A DNA stretch of 64,000 nucleotides, from contig JADLSH010000236.1 of assembly GCA_016169945.1 (NCBI GenBank), forward strand, positions 2,032,001 to 2,096,000, written 5' to 3'. Position numbers and translations under genes: made by a program. Positions 1 to 11,300 of the stretch are shown here, piece by piece (position 1 is the stretch's first letter; every line of letters begins with the position of its first letter). The notes under the pieces are model-generated. The model saw nothing but the letters and a program-made list of their open reading frames with translations, was not told the origin of the DNA and ran no database searches. Origin of the DNA: Trachythela sp. YZ-2020 (Eukaryota > Cnidaria > Anthozoa > Malacalcyonacea > Clavulariidae).

Positions 1-1319
1 AGAATAGTGCTTAAAAAGGAGATCTCATCAGAACTAAAACATTTAATAAAATCCGACCAATTCGCATATAAGGAAGGTACCAGCGCAACTGATGCTCTTA
101 TTATGTGTCACCATAAATGGCTAAATTGGCTGGATGGTGATGTTGATCAGGTCAGGTGATTTCATTCGATCTCAAGAAAGCCTTTGATTCCGTTTCTCAC
201 CACATCATTTGTAAGAAGCTAGAAAAAACCAACATTAATCCATATGTAATAAATTGGATTAGAAATTTTTTGACTGATAGGAGACAAAGAGTAATAGTGA
301 ACGGAATAGAAACAAATTATGTAGACATAAATAAAGGAGTACCGCAAGGCACAGTTCTTGGACCATTTCTATTTTCCTTAATGATAAATGATCTAACAGT
401 CAAAGATCCAAATAATAACATACTAGTCAAATTTGCAGATGATATGACTGTTAGCGCTCCAGTGAAAAATAATTATGACTCCGCACTAGCTGAGGTAGAC
501 AATATTGAAAAATGGACGGAAACAAACAGAATGTCATTAAATCTAAATAAAACATGGGAAATGGTCGTAAGTGGCAAATCTACAAATCCTTTACCAGAAC
601 CAATAACGGGTATCGAACGAAAGACTTGGCTGAAACTATTGGGAACTACACTGCAGAATGATCCAAATTGTTGGGACCTTCAAGTTAATAATTTGATATC
701 TAAAGCTAGCAGTCGAATGCACATTTTGAGAATATGTAGATCGTATGGCTACTCTAAAAAAAAATTAACAATTCTCTTCGACGCACTTATTATGTCTTTA
801 TTTTCTTATGGAATCGAAGTATGGGGTTCTGCACTCGGAAAGAAGTACCTAGAACGGATAGATAAATTTCTTAGGCGAGCATACAGATATGGATACACAA
901 CAAAAAGTGTTCAGATAATTGATTTGATTAAAGAAAGAGACATGAGTTTATTTGAAAAAATATGTAGTAACCCAGACCACCCTTTGTACGAACTACTTCC
1001 TCCTAAAAGACAAAGACCGTTAAGAGAACGCGAACACGATTTCATATTACCTAAGGTTAAAACAGAAAGATTCAAAAGGTCGTTTTTAAATAGGTGTCTT
1101 TTTAATAATTTTAGCTAAAATAATTAATCTAGATATATATAATAACTTAGTCTTAGTCTTTTTTTTTTTTTTAATAATTCTACCTAAGAATAATTAACTT
1201 AGATACATAATAACAATCAAGTTTATTTTGGAACCCTGTATATAAGAATTTTAAATGTAAAGTCACACGTTTGTTGTGGCTATGTTTAATAAAGACTTAA
1301 TAATAATAATAATAATAAT
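1..1319 (+). mobile_element. LINE (CR1/L2/jockey-like), 3' half
   Basis: A non-LTR retrotransposon already inside its reverse transcriptase at base 1. The coding part ends at 1118. It is followed by an AT-rich 3' UTR and a short (TAA)n run at about 1298-1319, the kind of microsatellite tail found at LINE 3' ends. The upstream half, including any endonuclease domain, lies outside the window. The clade is judged only by resemblance of the RT region to CR1/L2-type elements common in cnidarians. Confidence 0.8.
2..1118 (+). pseudogene. LINE reverse transcriptase, frameshifted
   Basis: Reverse transcriptase fragment. Bases 2-154 read as RT sequence (with a DQFAYKEG stretch), then the frame shifts near 150-156. 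The 320-residue continuation has the first catalytic aspartate region FDLKKAFDSV, the GVPQGTVLGP motif at about 335-364 and the catalytic FADD motif at 432-443, where many relatives have YADD. After that come a thumb region and a basic C-terminal tail ending in a stop at 1118. The frameshift near 155 and the missing N-terminus mean it is probably not functional as it stands. A single-base assembly error at 155 cannot be excluded. Confidence 0.8.
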
Positions 1320-1440
1320 CAGGTAGAACAGTATTTATATTTCTTTTTGCTCCTTTTTAAAATATTTTAATAGTTTTGTAAATAATTATACTGATGATTC
1401 TCCGTGTTTAAATAAAGCTGATGTATGTATGTATGTATGT
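1319..1440 (+). mobile_element. LINE 3' UTR fragment with (ATGT)n tail
   Basis: This 120-bp stretch matches the 3' UTR at 3825-3948 almost base for base. It runs from ATCAGGTAGAACAG through AAATAAAGCTGATG to a run of ATGT repeats. It is the severely 5'-truncated 3' end of a second LINE family, abutting the (TAA)n tail of the first LINE. The 15-bp minisatellite starts directly after its ATGT tail. Confidence 0.75.
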
Positions 1441-3512
1441 ATGCGCGCGATCATGAGGCGTGCGATCATGAGGCGCGCGATCATGAGGCGTGCGATCATG
1501 AGGCGCGTGATGATGAGGCGCGCGATCATGAGGAGTGCGATCATGAGGAGTGCGATCATGAGGCGCGCGATCATGAGGCGCGCGATCATGAGGAGTGCGA
1601 TCATGAGGCGTGCGATCATGAGGCGCGTGATGATGAGGCGCGCGATCATGAGGCGTGCGATCATGAGGCGCGCGATCATGAGGCGCGTGATCATGAGGCG
1701 CGTGATGATGAGGCGCGCGATCATGAGGAGTGCGATCATGAGGCGCGCGATCATGAGGCGCGCGATCATGAGGAGTGCGATCATGAGGCGTGCGATCATG
1801 AGGCGCGTGATCATGAGGCGCACGATCATGAGGCGCGCGATCATGAGGAGTGCGATCATGAGGCGCGCGATCATGAGGCGCGCGATCATGAGGCGCGCGA
1901 TCATGAGGCGTGCGATCATGAGGCGCGCGATCATGAGGAGTGCGATCATGAGGCGTGCGATCATGAGGCGTGCGATCATGAGGCGCGCGATCATGAGGCG
2001 CACGATCATGAGGCGCGTGATCATGAGGCGCGCGATCATGAGGAGTGCGATCATGAGGCGCGTGATCATGAGGCGCACGATCATGAGGCGCGTGATCATG
2101 AGGCGCGCGATCATGAGGCGTGCGATCATGAGGCGCGTGATCATGAGGCGCACGATCATGAGGCGCGTGATCATGAGGCGCGCGATCATGAGGCGCGTGA
2201 TCATGAGGCGCGCGATCATGAGGCGCGCGATCATGAGGCGCGTGATCATGAGGCGCACGATCATGAGGCGCGCGATCATGAGGAGTGCGATCATGAGGCG
2301 TGCGATCATGAGGCGCGTGATCATGAGGCGCACGATCATGAGGCGCGCGATCATGAGGAGTGCGATCATGAGGCGCGCGATCATGAGGCGTGCGATCATG
2401 AGGCGCGCGATCATGAGGCGTGCGATCATGAGGCGCGCGATCATGAGGCGCGCGATCATGAGGAGTGCGATCATGAGGCGTGCGATCATGAGGCGCGTGA
2501 TCATGAGGAGTGCGATCATGAGGCGCACGATCATGAGGCGCGTGATCATGAGGCGCGCGATCATGAGGCGCGTGATCATGAGGCGCGTGATCATGAGGCG
2601 CGCGATCATGAGGAGTGTGATCATGAGGCGCACGATCATGAGGCGCGCGATCATGAGGAGTGCGATCATGAGGCGTGCGATCATGAGGCGCGTGATCATG
2701 AGGCGCACGATCATGAGGCGCGCGATCATGAGGAGTGCGATCATGAGGCGCGCGATCATGAGGCGTGCGATCACGAGGCGCGCGATCATGAGGCGCCCGA
2801 TCATGAGGCGCGCGATCATGAGGCGCGCGATCACGAGGCGTGCGATCATGAGGCGTGCGATCATGAGGCGCGTGATCATGAGGCGCACGATCATGAGGCG
2901 CGCGATCATGAGGCGTGCGATCATGAGGCGCGCGATCATGAGGCGCGCGATCATGAGGCGTGCGATCATGAGGCGCGCGATCATGAGGCGTGCGATCATG
3001 AGGCGCGCGATCATGAGGCGCGCGATCATGAGGCGTGCGATCATGAGGCGTGCGATCATGAGGCGCGTGATCATGAGGCGCACGATCATGAGGCGCGTGA
3101 TCATGAGGCGCGCGATCATGAGGAGTGCGATCATGAGGCGCACGATCATGAGGCGCGTGATCATGAGGCGCGCGATCATGAGGCGCGTGATCATGAGGCG
3201 CGTGATCATGAGGCGCGCGATCATGAGGAGTGTGATCATGAGGCGCACGATCATGAGGCGCGTGATCATGAGGAGTGCGATCATGAGGCGTGCGATCATG
3301 AGGCGCGTGATCATGAGGCGCACGATCATGAGGCGCGCGATCATGAGGAGTGCGATCATGAGGCGCGCGATCATGAGGCGTGCGATCATGAGGCGCGCGA
3401 TCATGAGGCGTGCGATCATGAGGCGCGCGATCATGAGGCGCGCGATCATGAGGAGTGCGATCATGAGGCGTGCGATCATGAGGCGCGTGATCATGAGGCG
3501 CACGATCATGAG
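1441..3512. repeat. 15-bp minisatellite array 1 (about 138 copies)
   Basis: Tandem array of a 15-bp unit, GCGCGCGATCATGAG, kept in strict register for about 2.07 kb. Variation is almost confined to the first six bases: GCGCGC, GCGTGC, GCGCGT, GCGCAC and GAGTGC (rarely GAGTGT). Other changes are rare, for example CATGAT becoming TGATGA near 1508 and GATCAC near 2770. Because 15 is a multiple of 3 and the unit has stops in only two frames, four of the six frames stay open (peptide repeats DHEAR, IMRRA, LMIAR, DRAPH). These long ORFs are a by-product of periodicity, not evidence of a gene. Confidence 0.95.
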
Positions 3513-3949
3513 ATTGGAATCATTGTCCACTAAGCGATTAAAGCAAAAGGCAATCCTTATGTTTAATACTGTTAACAAACGTACACCATTTTATTTACAA
3601 GAGATGTTTTCTCTTAGTGAGAGTGTTTATAATCTGAGAGATTCTTATGGTAAACTCTATGTCCCAATACCACGCACAGATTATTTGAAACGCTCCTTTA
3701 GTTACAGTGGAGCCTCCTTATGGAATGGCCTGCCAGAATCTCTTAGATCAGTAACCTCTCTCGCTACTTTTAAGACGGGTTTAGAAGCCTTCTTAAATAA
3801 TAATCGATCTGACTCCCACACGGCAATCAGGTAGAACAGTATTTATATTTCTTTTTGCTCCTTTTTAAAATATTTTAATAGTTTTGTAAATAATTATACT
3901 GATGATTCTCCGTGTTTAAATAAAGCTGATGTATGTATGTATGTATGTA
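3513..3949 (+). mobile_element. 5'-truncated LINE, C-terminal coding tail and 3' UTR
   Basis: Between the two 15-bp arrays lies a 3' LINE end. Bases 3513-3834 encode the last ~105 residues of a LINE ORF2 (segments such as VNKRTPFYL, SVYNLRDS, LYVPIPRTDYLKRSFSYSGA and LWNGLPESLRS), typical of CR1/L2-type tails. A stop at 3832-3834 is followed by a 3' UTR and an (ATGT)n tail ending near 3948. The 5' junction with the array is in frame, so the coding tail forms the end of an 801-codon open frame that is otherwise minisatellite. That fusion is probably accidental. Confidence 0.8.
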
Positions 3950-4626
3950 GGCGCGTGATCATGAGGCGCGCGATCATGAGGAGTGCGATCATGAGGCGCA
4001 CGATCATGAGGCGCGTGATCATGAGGCGCGCGATCATGAGGCGCGTGATCATGAGGCGCGTGATCATGAGGCGCGCGATCATGAGGAGTGTGATCATGAG
4101 GCGCACGATCATGAGGCGCGTGATCATGAGGCGCGCGATCATGAGGCGCGTGATCATGAGGCGCGTGATCATGAGGCGCGCGATCATGAGGAGTGCGATC
4201 ATGAGGAGTGCGATCATGAGGCGCGTGATCATGAAGCGTGCGATCATGAGGCGCGTGATCATGAGGCGCGCGATCATGAGGAGTGCGATCATGAGGCGTG
4301 CGATCATGAGGCGCGTGATCATGAGGCGCGTGATCATGAGGCGCGTGATCATGAGGCGCGTGATCATGAGGCGCGTGATCATGAGGCGTGCGATCATGAG
4401 GCGCGTGATCATGAGGCGCGCGATCACGAGGCGCGTGATCACGAGGCGCGTGATCATGAGGCGCGTGATCATGAGGCGCGTGATCATGAGGAGTGCGATC
4501 ATGAGGCGCGTGATCATGAGGCGTGCGATCATGAGGCGCGTGATCATGAGGCGCGTGATCATGACGCGCGTGATCGTGAGGCGCGCGATCATGAGGCGCG
4601 CGATCATGAGGCGCGTGATCATGAGG
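3950..4626. repeat. 15-bp minisatellite array 2 (about 45 copies)
   Basis: Same 15-bp unit and same variant classes as array 1, beginning at the (ATGT)n tail of the LINE fragment. The order of variants at its start (GCGCGT, GCGCGC, GAGTGC, GCGCAC, GCGCGT, GCGCGC, GCGCGT, GCGCGT, GCGCGC, GAGTGT, GCGCAC) matches an internal stretch of array 1 near 3090-3250. This shows common descent, by duplication or by splitting of one array. Confidence 0.95.
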
Positions 4627-4847
4627 CTTCCGCTCGCACCTCCGCACGCGCCTTAAGTTGTCAAGATGCACATCAGTTTTGTCATGCGCCTTGTTTGTTT
4701 TGAAGTATGAAATTGCACGCCTCGTGTTTGCCACTTGGTGAGTTTTGCGTTTTTGCATGAACAGATTCTCAACATTAAGACTTATTTACTAGCCACACGC
4801 ATTGTAGACAATGTAACGTACGTTGCAACATTGCAAAATGTTAATTA

Positions 4848-4950
4848 ACAATTAGACAACGAGGCCGAGTTGGCTATGAGCGAATAGTCAACGAGGCGAA
4901 GCCGAGTTGACTATTCGCTCATAGCCAACGAGGCCGAGTTGTCTAATTGT
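4848..4950. repeat. Compound palindrome (MITE-like)
   Basis: Arms starting ACAATTAGACAAC and ending GTTGTCTAATTGT are complementary, as are the inner blocks GGCTATGAGCGAATAGTC and GACTATTCGCTCATAGCC. Between them the word CAACGAGGCCGAGTTG occurs in the same orientation in both arms, with a variant at the centre (near 4890-4909). The fold is therefore a hairpin interrupted by direct copies of a short, partly self-complementary word. Confidence 0.75.
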
Positions 4951-5063
4951 TTTAGTATAAACTATAGCATTTATTGAGAACTAGGGAACACAATACAAAA
5001 GTAAACAAAAGTATTAATATTAATTTTAAACGTGAATTTTCACGCCATTGTTTTGAATTTTGC

Positions 5064-5140
5064 TACTAGTAGACTATCACTAATAGTCTACGAGTAGCGT
5101 AGCCAATCAGAACGCAGGAAAAGTGATAGTCTATTACTAA
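5064..5140. repeat. MITE-like inverted repeat
   Basis: TAGTAGACTATCAC near 5067 pairs with GTGATAGTCTATTA near 5123, enclosing a short AGACTATCACTAATAGTCT palindrome. Target-site duplications were not resolved. Confidence 0.55.
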
Positions 5141-5213
5141 GTTTATACTAATCTACAGTAGTCTCTATTGGCGTAGTTTGTGACTGTTTTTCAATCACTG
5201 ACGTTAATATAGC

Positions 5214-5254
5214 CAGGGCGCTGTAAACACAGCACTGTGTTTTACAGCGCCCTG
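5214..5254. repeat. Perfect hairpin
   Basis: CAGGGCGCTGTAAACACAG and CTGTGTTTTACAGCGCCCTG are complementary except for one extra T, around a 2-3 base loop. It lies about 145 bp before an EXOSC9 exon. No function is implied. Confidence 0.7.
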
Positions 5255-5398
5255 ATATGGCGCGCGATATCCCACTCGCCTGTAAAAATGCTCACTGCCA
5301 GGCCTGGTTTATAGGGAGGAGAAGCTAACCCCATGGGGGATTGCTTCTTTCTTATCCAGACTTGTAGAGTTAACTAGAATATAATGTCCTTAATTTAG

Positions 5399-8300
5399 AT
5401 TATCAGAACATACAGTTGAATTAAACAGATTACTTGAAAGAGTTTACAAACAATCTCAGTGTATAGATGTTGAGTCTTTGTGTATTGTGGTTGGTGTAAA
5501 GGTAATTACTAGAGAATATATGATACTCTCCAACCAGATATAAATAACAATGCAATTGATTTTATATTTTTTAAGAATGTGTTTTACAAATGTGGGAAAA
5601 CAGTAGCATAACTTACAATATAACATACGAAGTTCTTAGTGGTACAAGTTAGCAATCTTAGATACAGAAAGTGAAGCCAAAAAGTGGGTTTTTGAGATCC
5701 GTTTCAGTCATACGTGTGATCATTCCCATTTACTTTATAATGGTGAAACCAACTCAACTGCCCGCACCTCAACCCCAACCCTTTAAAACCGCCAGCTACG
5801 CACGCTACGTAAGGAACTTATATGCATTCTTACAGTATGTGAAATACTGCAATGTCTGCCATCTTTGACATAGCTTTATTTTATTAAAGGTTTATTAAAA
5901 AACACATTTTGGCACCCGAAGGTGAATTGCGATATGTTTACAAAAACATAATAAGGATAAATATCGATAAAATAAATATAGATATATCATATATGTACAG
6001 TTGTTAAAATACTACAAATTATTTATTATTAAAATTAGCAGTCATTGCTGGAATAAAACTAGTTTTATAACGTTCAGTTCTACATTTAGTTAAAGTAAAG
6101 TTAGAATTGTTTCGTAAGTCCAGTTCATGTGATTCTTCACGGAGTGGGGGTAAGAGGTGGTTGAGGTGAGCATCGGGTTTTAAGATCTTTTTGAAAGTTT
6201 TAGCACATAACTCTTGACGTCTGTCGTCAAGACGCTTGCATTGAGCGGTTTTGACAGCATCTTCGTAATCTGTCGTCGGATAAATAATACGAAAAGCTCT
6301 TTTTTGGACTTTTTCAATTTTATCCCCCAAACACTTAGGTAACATGGTGTGCCAGACAGGACAGGCATATTCTAAGATAGAGCGTACCATAGAAAAATAG
6401 ACTAATAGGAGGTCGTTGGGTGGAAGACCACAGCGCTGTAGAACACGGATAATGTATAAGCGTTTTGAGGCTTTTTTAACTAACGCTTCAGTGTTATCTT
6501 GCCATTTCAATTTATTGTTCATAGTTAAGCCCAAAATTTTGAATAAAGGAACTAAGTCTAGAGGCAAACCATCAATGAGGAGCCGGGGGATGTCGTTCTC
6601 GGTACGGGCGAAACTCACTATCATTTCTTTACATTTCTTGCCGTTTAATTTCATGTTGTTATTAGCAGTCCATCTTTCAATTGTGTTAAGATCAGACTGT
6701 AGGGCTGAGACTTCATTTTTCTTTAAGGACTCCGATATTGTTACATCGTCCACATATTTCCAATGGCCAGTGCTAGAGGATGCCAGTTCCAGATCGTTGA
6801 TCATGATTATGAATAAAATAGGGCCCAGCTTGTCCCAATTGGACAATTGACTACATTCTTACTCTATATAATGGAGCTTTGGGTCTCTAGGATCAAACTA
6901 CATGAAAATTTCAACAAGAACTTTGACGTTTCGAGCGAAGTCCCTTCTTTAGACTTGGCTACTAACTCCCAGACGAAGGCCCTTCGTTAGACTTGGCTAC
7001 TAACTTCCAGACGAAGGGCCTTCATTAGACTTGGCTACTAACTTCCAGACGAAGGCTCTTCGTTAGACTTGGCTACTAACTTCCAGACGAAGGCTCTTCG
7101 TTAGACTTGGCTACTAACTTCTAGACGAAGGCTCTTCGCTAGACTTGGCTACTAACTCCCAGACGAAGGCCCTTCGTTAGACTTGGCTACTAACTTCCAG
7201 ACGAAGTCCCTTCGTTAGACTTGGCTACTAACTTCCAGACGAAGGCTCTTCATTAGACTTGGCTACTAACTTCCAGACGAAGGCTCTTCGCTAGACTTGG
7301 CTACTAACTCCCAGACGAAGGGCCTTCATTAGACTTGGCTACTAACTTCCAGACGAAGGGCCTTCATTAGACTTGGCTACTAACTTCTAGACGAAGGCTC
7401 TTCGTTAGACTTGGCTACTAACTTCCAGACGAAGGCTCTTCGTTAGACTTGGCTACTAACTTCTAGACGAAGGCTCTTCGCTAGACTTGGCTACTAACTC
7501 CCAGACGAAGGCCCTTCGTTAGACTTGGCTACTAACTTCCAGACGAACTCCCTTCGTTAGACTTGGCTACTAACTTCCAGACGAAGGCTCTTCATTAGAC
7601 TTGGCTACTAATTTCCAGACGAAGGCTCTTCGCTAGACTTGGCTACTAACTTCCAGACGAAGGCCGTTCGTTAGACTTGGCTACTAACTTCCAGACGAAG
7701 GCTCTTCATTAGACTTGGCTACTAACTTCCAGACGAAGGCTCTTCGTTAGACTTGGCTACTAAACGTCCAGACGAAAGCTCTTCGTTAGACTTGGCTACT
7801 AACTTCCAGACGAAGGCCCTTCGTTAGACTTGGCTACTAACTCCAGACGAAGGCTCTTCATTAGACTTGGCTACTAACTCCAGACGAAGGCTCTTCGTTA
7901 GACTTGGCTACTAACTTCTAGACGAAGGCTCTTCGTTAGACTTGGCTACTAACTTCCATACGAAGGCCCTTCATTAGACTTGGCTACTAACTTCCAGACG
8001 AAGGCTCTTCATTAGACTTGGCTACTAACTTCCAGACGAAGGCTCTTCGCTAGACTTGGCTACTAACTTCCATACGAAGGCCCTTCATTAGACTTGGCTA
8101 CTAACTTCCAGACGAAGGCTCTTCATTAGACTTGGCTACTAACTTCCAGACGAAGGCCCTTCATTAGACTTGGCTACTAACTTCCAGACGAAGGCTCTTC
8201 ATTAGACTTGGCTACTAACTTCCAGACGAAGGCTCTTCGTTAGACTTGGCTACTAACTCCAGACGAAGGCTCTTCGTTAGACTTGGCTACTAACTCCAGA

Positions 8301-11300
8301 CGAAGGCTCTTCGTTAGACTTGGCTACTAACTTCCAGACGAAGGCTCTTCGTTAGACTTGGCTACTAACTTCCAGACGAACTCCCTTCGTTAGACTTGGC
8401 TACTAACTTCCAGACGAAGGCTCTTCATTAGACTTGGCTACTAACTTCCAGACGAAGGCTCTTCGCTAGACTTGGCTACTAACTTCCAGACGAAGGCCGT
8501 TCGTTAGACTTGGCTACTAACTTCCAGACGAAGGCTCTTCATTAGACTTGGCTACTAACTTCCAGACGAAGGCTCTTCGTTAGACTTGGCTACTAAACGT
8601 CCAGACGAAGGCTCTTCGTTAGACTTGGCTACTAACTTCCAGACGAAGGCCCTTCGTTAGACTTGGCTACTAACTCCAGACGAAGGCTCTTCGTTAGACT
8701 TGGCTACTAACTCCAGACGAAGGCTCTTCGTTAGACTTGGCTACTAACTTCTAGACGAAGGCTCTTCGTTAGACTTGGCTACTAACTTCCATACGAAGGC
8801 CCTTCATTAGACTTGGCTACTAACTTCCAGACGAAGGCTCTTCATTAGACTTGGCTACTAACTTCCAGACGAAGGCTCTTCGCTAGACTTGGCTACTAAC
8901 TTCCATACGAAGGCCCTTCATTAGACTTGGCTACTAACTTCCAGACGAAGGCTCTTCATTAGACTTGGCTACTAACTTCCAGACGAAGGCCCTTCATTAG
9001 ACTTGGCTACTAACTTCCAGACGAAGGCTCTTCATTAGACTTGGCTACTAACTTCCAGACGAAGGCTCTTCGTTAGACTTGGCTACTAACTTCCAGACGA
9101 AGTCCCTTCATTAGACTTGGCTACTAACTTCCAGACGAAGGCTCTTCGTTAGACTTGGCTACTAACTTCCAGACGAAGGCTCTTCGTTAGACTTGGCTAC
9201 TAACTTCCAGACGAAGGCTCTTCGTTAGACTTGGCTACTAACTTCCAGACGAAGGCTCTTCGTTAGACTTGGCTACTAACTCCAGACGAAGGCTCTTCGT
9301 TAGACTTGGCTACTAACTCCAGACGAAGGCTCTTCGCTAGACTTGGCTACTAACTCCAGACGAAGGCTCTTCGTTAGACTTGGCTACTAACTACCAGACG
9401 AAGGCTCTTCGTTAGACTTGGCTACTAACTCCAGACGATGGCTCTTCGTTAGACTTGGCTACTAACTCCAGACGAAGGCTCTTCGTTAGACTTGGCTACT
9501 AACTTCCAGACGAAGGCTCTTCGTTAGACTTGGCTACTAACTTCCAGACGAAGGCTCTTCGTTAGACTTGGCTACTAACTTCCAGACGAAGGCTCTTCGT
9601 TAGACTTGGCTACTAACTTCCAGACGAAGGCTCTTCGTTAGACTTGGCTACTAACTTCCAGACGAAGGCTCTTCGTTAGACTTGGCTACTAACTTCCAGA
9701 CGAAGGCTCTTCGTTAGACTTGGCTACTAACTTCCAGACGAAGGCTCTTCGTTAGACTTGGCTACTAACTTCCAGACGAAGGCTCTTCGTTAGACTTGGC
9801 TACTAACTTCCAGACGAAGGCTCTTCGTTAGACTTGGCTACTAACTTCCAGACGAAGGCTCTTCGTTAGACTTGGCTACTAACTTCCAGACGAAGGCTCT
9901 TCGTTAGACTTGGCTACTAACTTCCAGACGAAGGCTCTTCGTTAGACTTGGCTACTAACTTCCAGACGAAGGCTCTTCGTTAGACTTGGCTACTAACTTC
10001 CAGACGAAGGCCCTTCGTTAGACTTGGCTACTAACTTCCAGACGAAGTCCCTTCGTTAGACTTGGCTACTAACTTCCAGACGAAGGCTCTTCGTTAGACT
10101 TGGCTACTAACTTCCAGACGAAGGCTCTTCGTTAGACTTGGCTACTAACTTCCAGACGAAGTCCCTTCATTAGACTTGGCTACTAACTTCCAGACGAAGG
10201 CTCTTCGTTAGACTTGGCTACTAACTTCCAGACGAAGTCCCTTCGTTAGACTTGGCTACTAACTTCCAGACGAAGGCCCTTCGTTAGACTTGGCTACTAA
10301 CTTCCAGACGAAGTCCCTTCGTTAGACTTGGCTACTAACTTCCAGACGAAGGCTCTTCGTTAGACTTGGCTACTAACTTCCAGACGAAGTCCCTTCGTTA
10401 GACTTGGCTACTAACTTCCAGACGAAGGCCCTTCGTTAGACTTGGCTACTAACTTCCAGACGAAGGTCCTTCGTTAGACTTGGCTACTAACTTCCAGACG
10501 AAGGCTCTTCGTTAGACTTGGCTACTAACTTCCAGACGAAGGTCCTTCGTTAGACTTGGCTACTAACTTCCAGACGAAGGCTCTTCGTTAGACTTGGCTA
10601 CTAACTTCCAGACGAAGGCTCTTCGTTAGACTTGGCTACTAACTTCCAGACGAAGGCTCTTCGTTAGACTTGGCTACTAACTTCCAGACGAAGGCTCTTC
10701 ATTAGACTTGGCTACTAACTTCCAGACGAAGGCTCTTCGTTAGACTTGGCTACTAACTTCCAGACGAAGTCCCTTCATTAGACTTGGCTACTAACTTCCA
10801 GACGAAGGCTCTTCGTTAGACTTGGCTACTAACTTCCAGACGAAGGCTCTTCGTTAGACTTGGCTACTAACTTCCAGACGAAGGCTCTTCGTTAGACTTG
10901 GCTACTAACTTCCAGACGAAGGCTCTTCGTTAGACTTGGCTACTAACTCCAGACGAAGGCTCTTCGTTAGACTTGGCTACTAACTCCAGACGAAGGCTCT
11001 TCGCTAGACTTGGCTACTAACTTCCAGACGAAGGCTCTTCGTTAGACTTGGCTACTAACTTCCAGACGAAGGCTCTTCGTTAGACTTGGCTACTAACTTC
11101 CAGACGAAGGCCCTTCGTTAGACTTGGCTACTAACTTCCAGACGAAGTCCCTTCGTTAGACTTGGCTACTAACTTCCAGACGAAGGCTCTTCGTTAGACT
11201 TGGCTACTAACTTCCAGACGAAGGCTCTTCGTTAGACTTGGCTACTAACTTCCAGACGAAGTCCCTTCATTAGACTTGGCTACTAACTTCCAGACGAAGG

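Larger units (their letters stand above)
4627..5398. other. Non-coding stretch with three inverted repeats
   Basis: No exon is recognised here. It holds a compound palindrome at 4848-4950, a MITE-like inverted repeat at about 5064-5140 and a tight hairpin at 5214-5254. It ends at the 3' splice acceptor (TTAATTTAG) of the first EXOSC9 exon found. Exons for the N-terminal ~95 residues of EXOSC9 were looked for and not found between 1 and 5398. Confidence 0.6.

Noticed and set aside
1386..3578. Reverse-strand 730-codon ORF of LMIAR repeats
   Set aside because: It is the periodic translation of the 15-bp minisatellite; other frames are equally open, and there is no non-repeat coding sequence.
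6416..6850. Forward ORF of 144 codons opposite the LINE RT
   Set aside because: It is the antisense shadow of the reverse-strand RT coding sequence.
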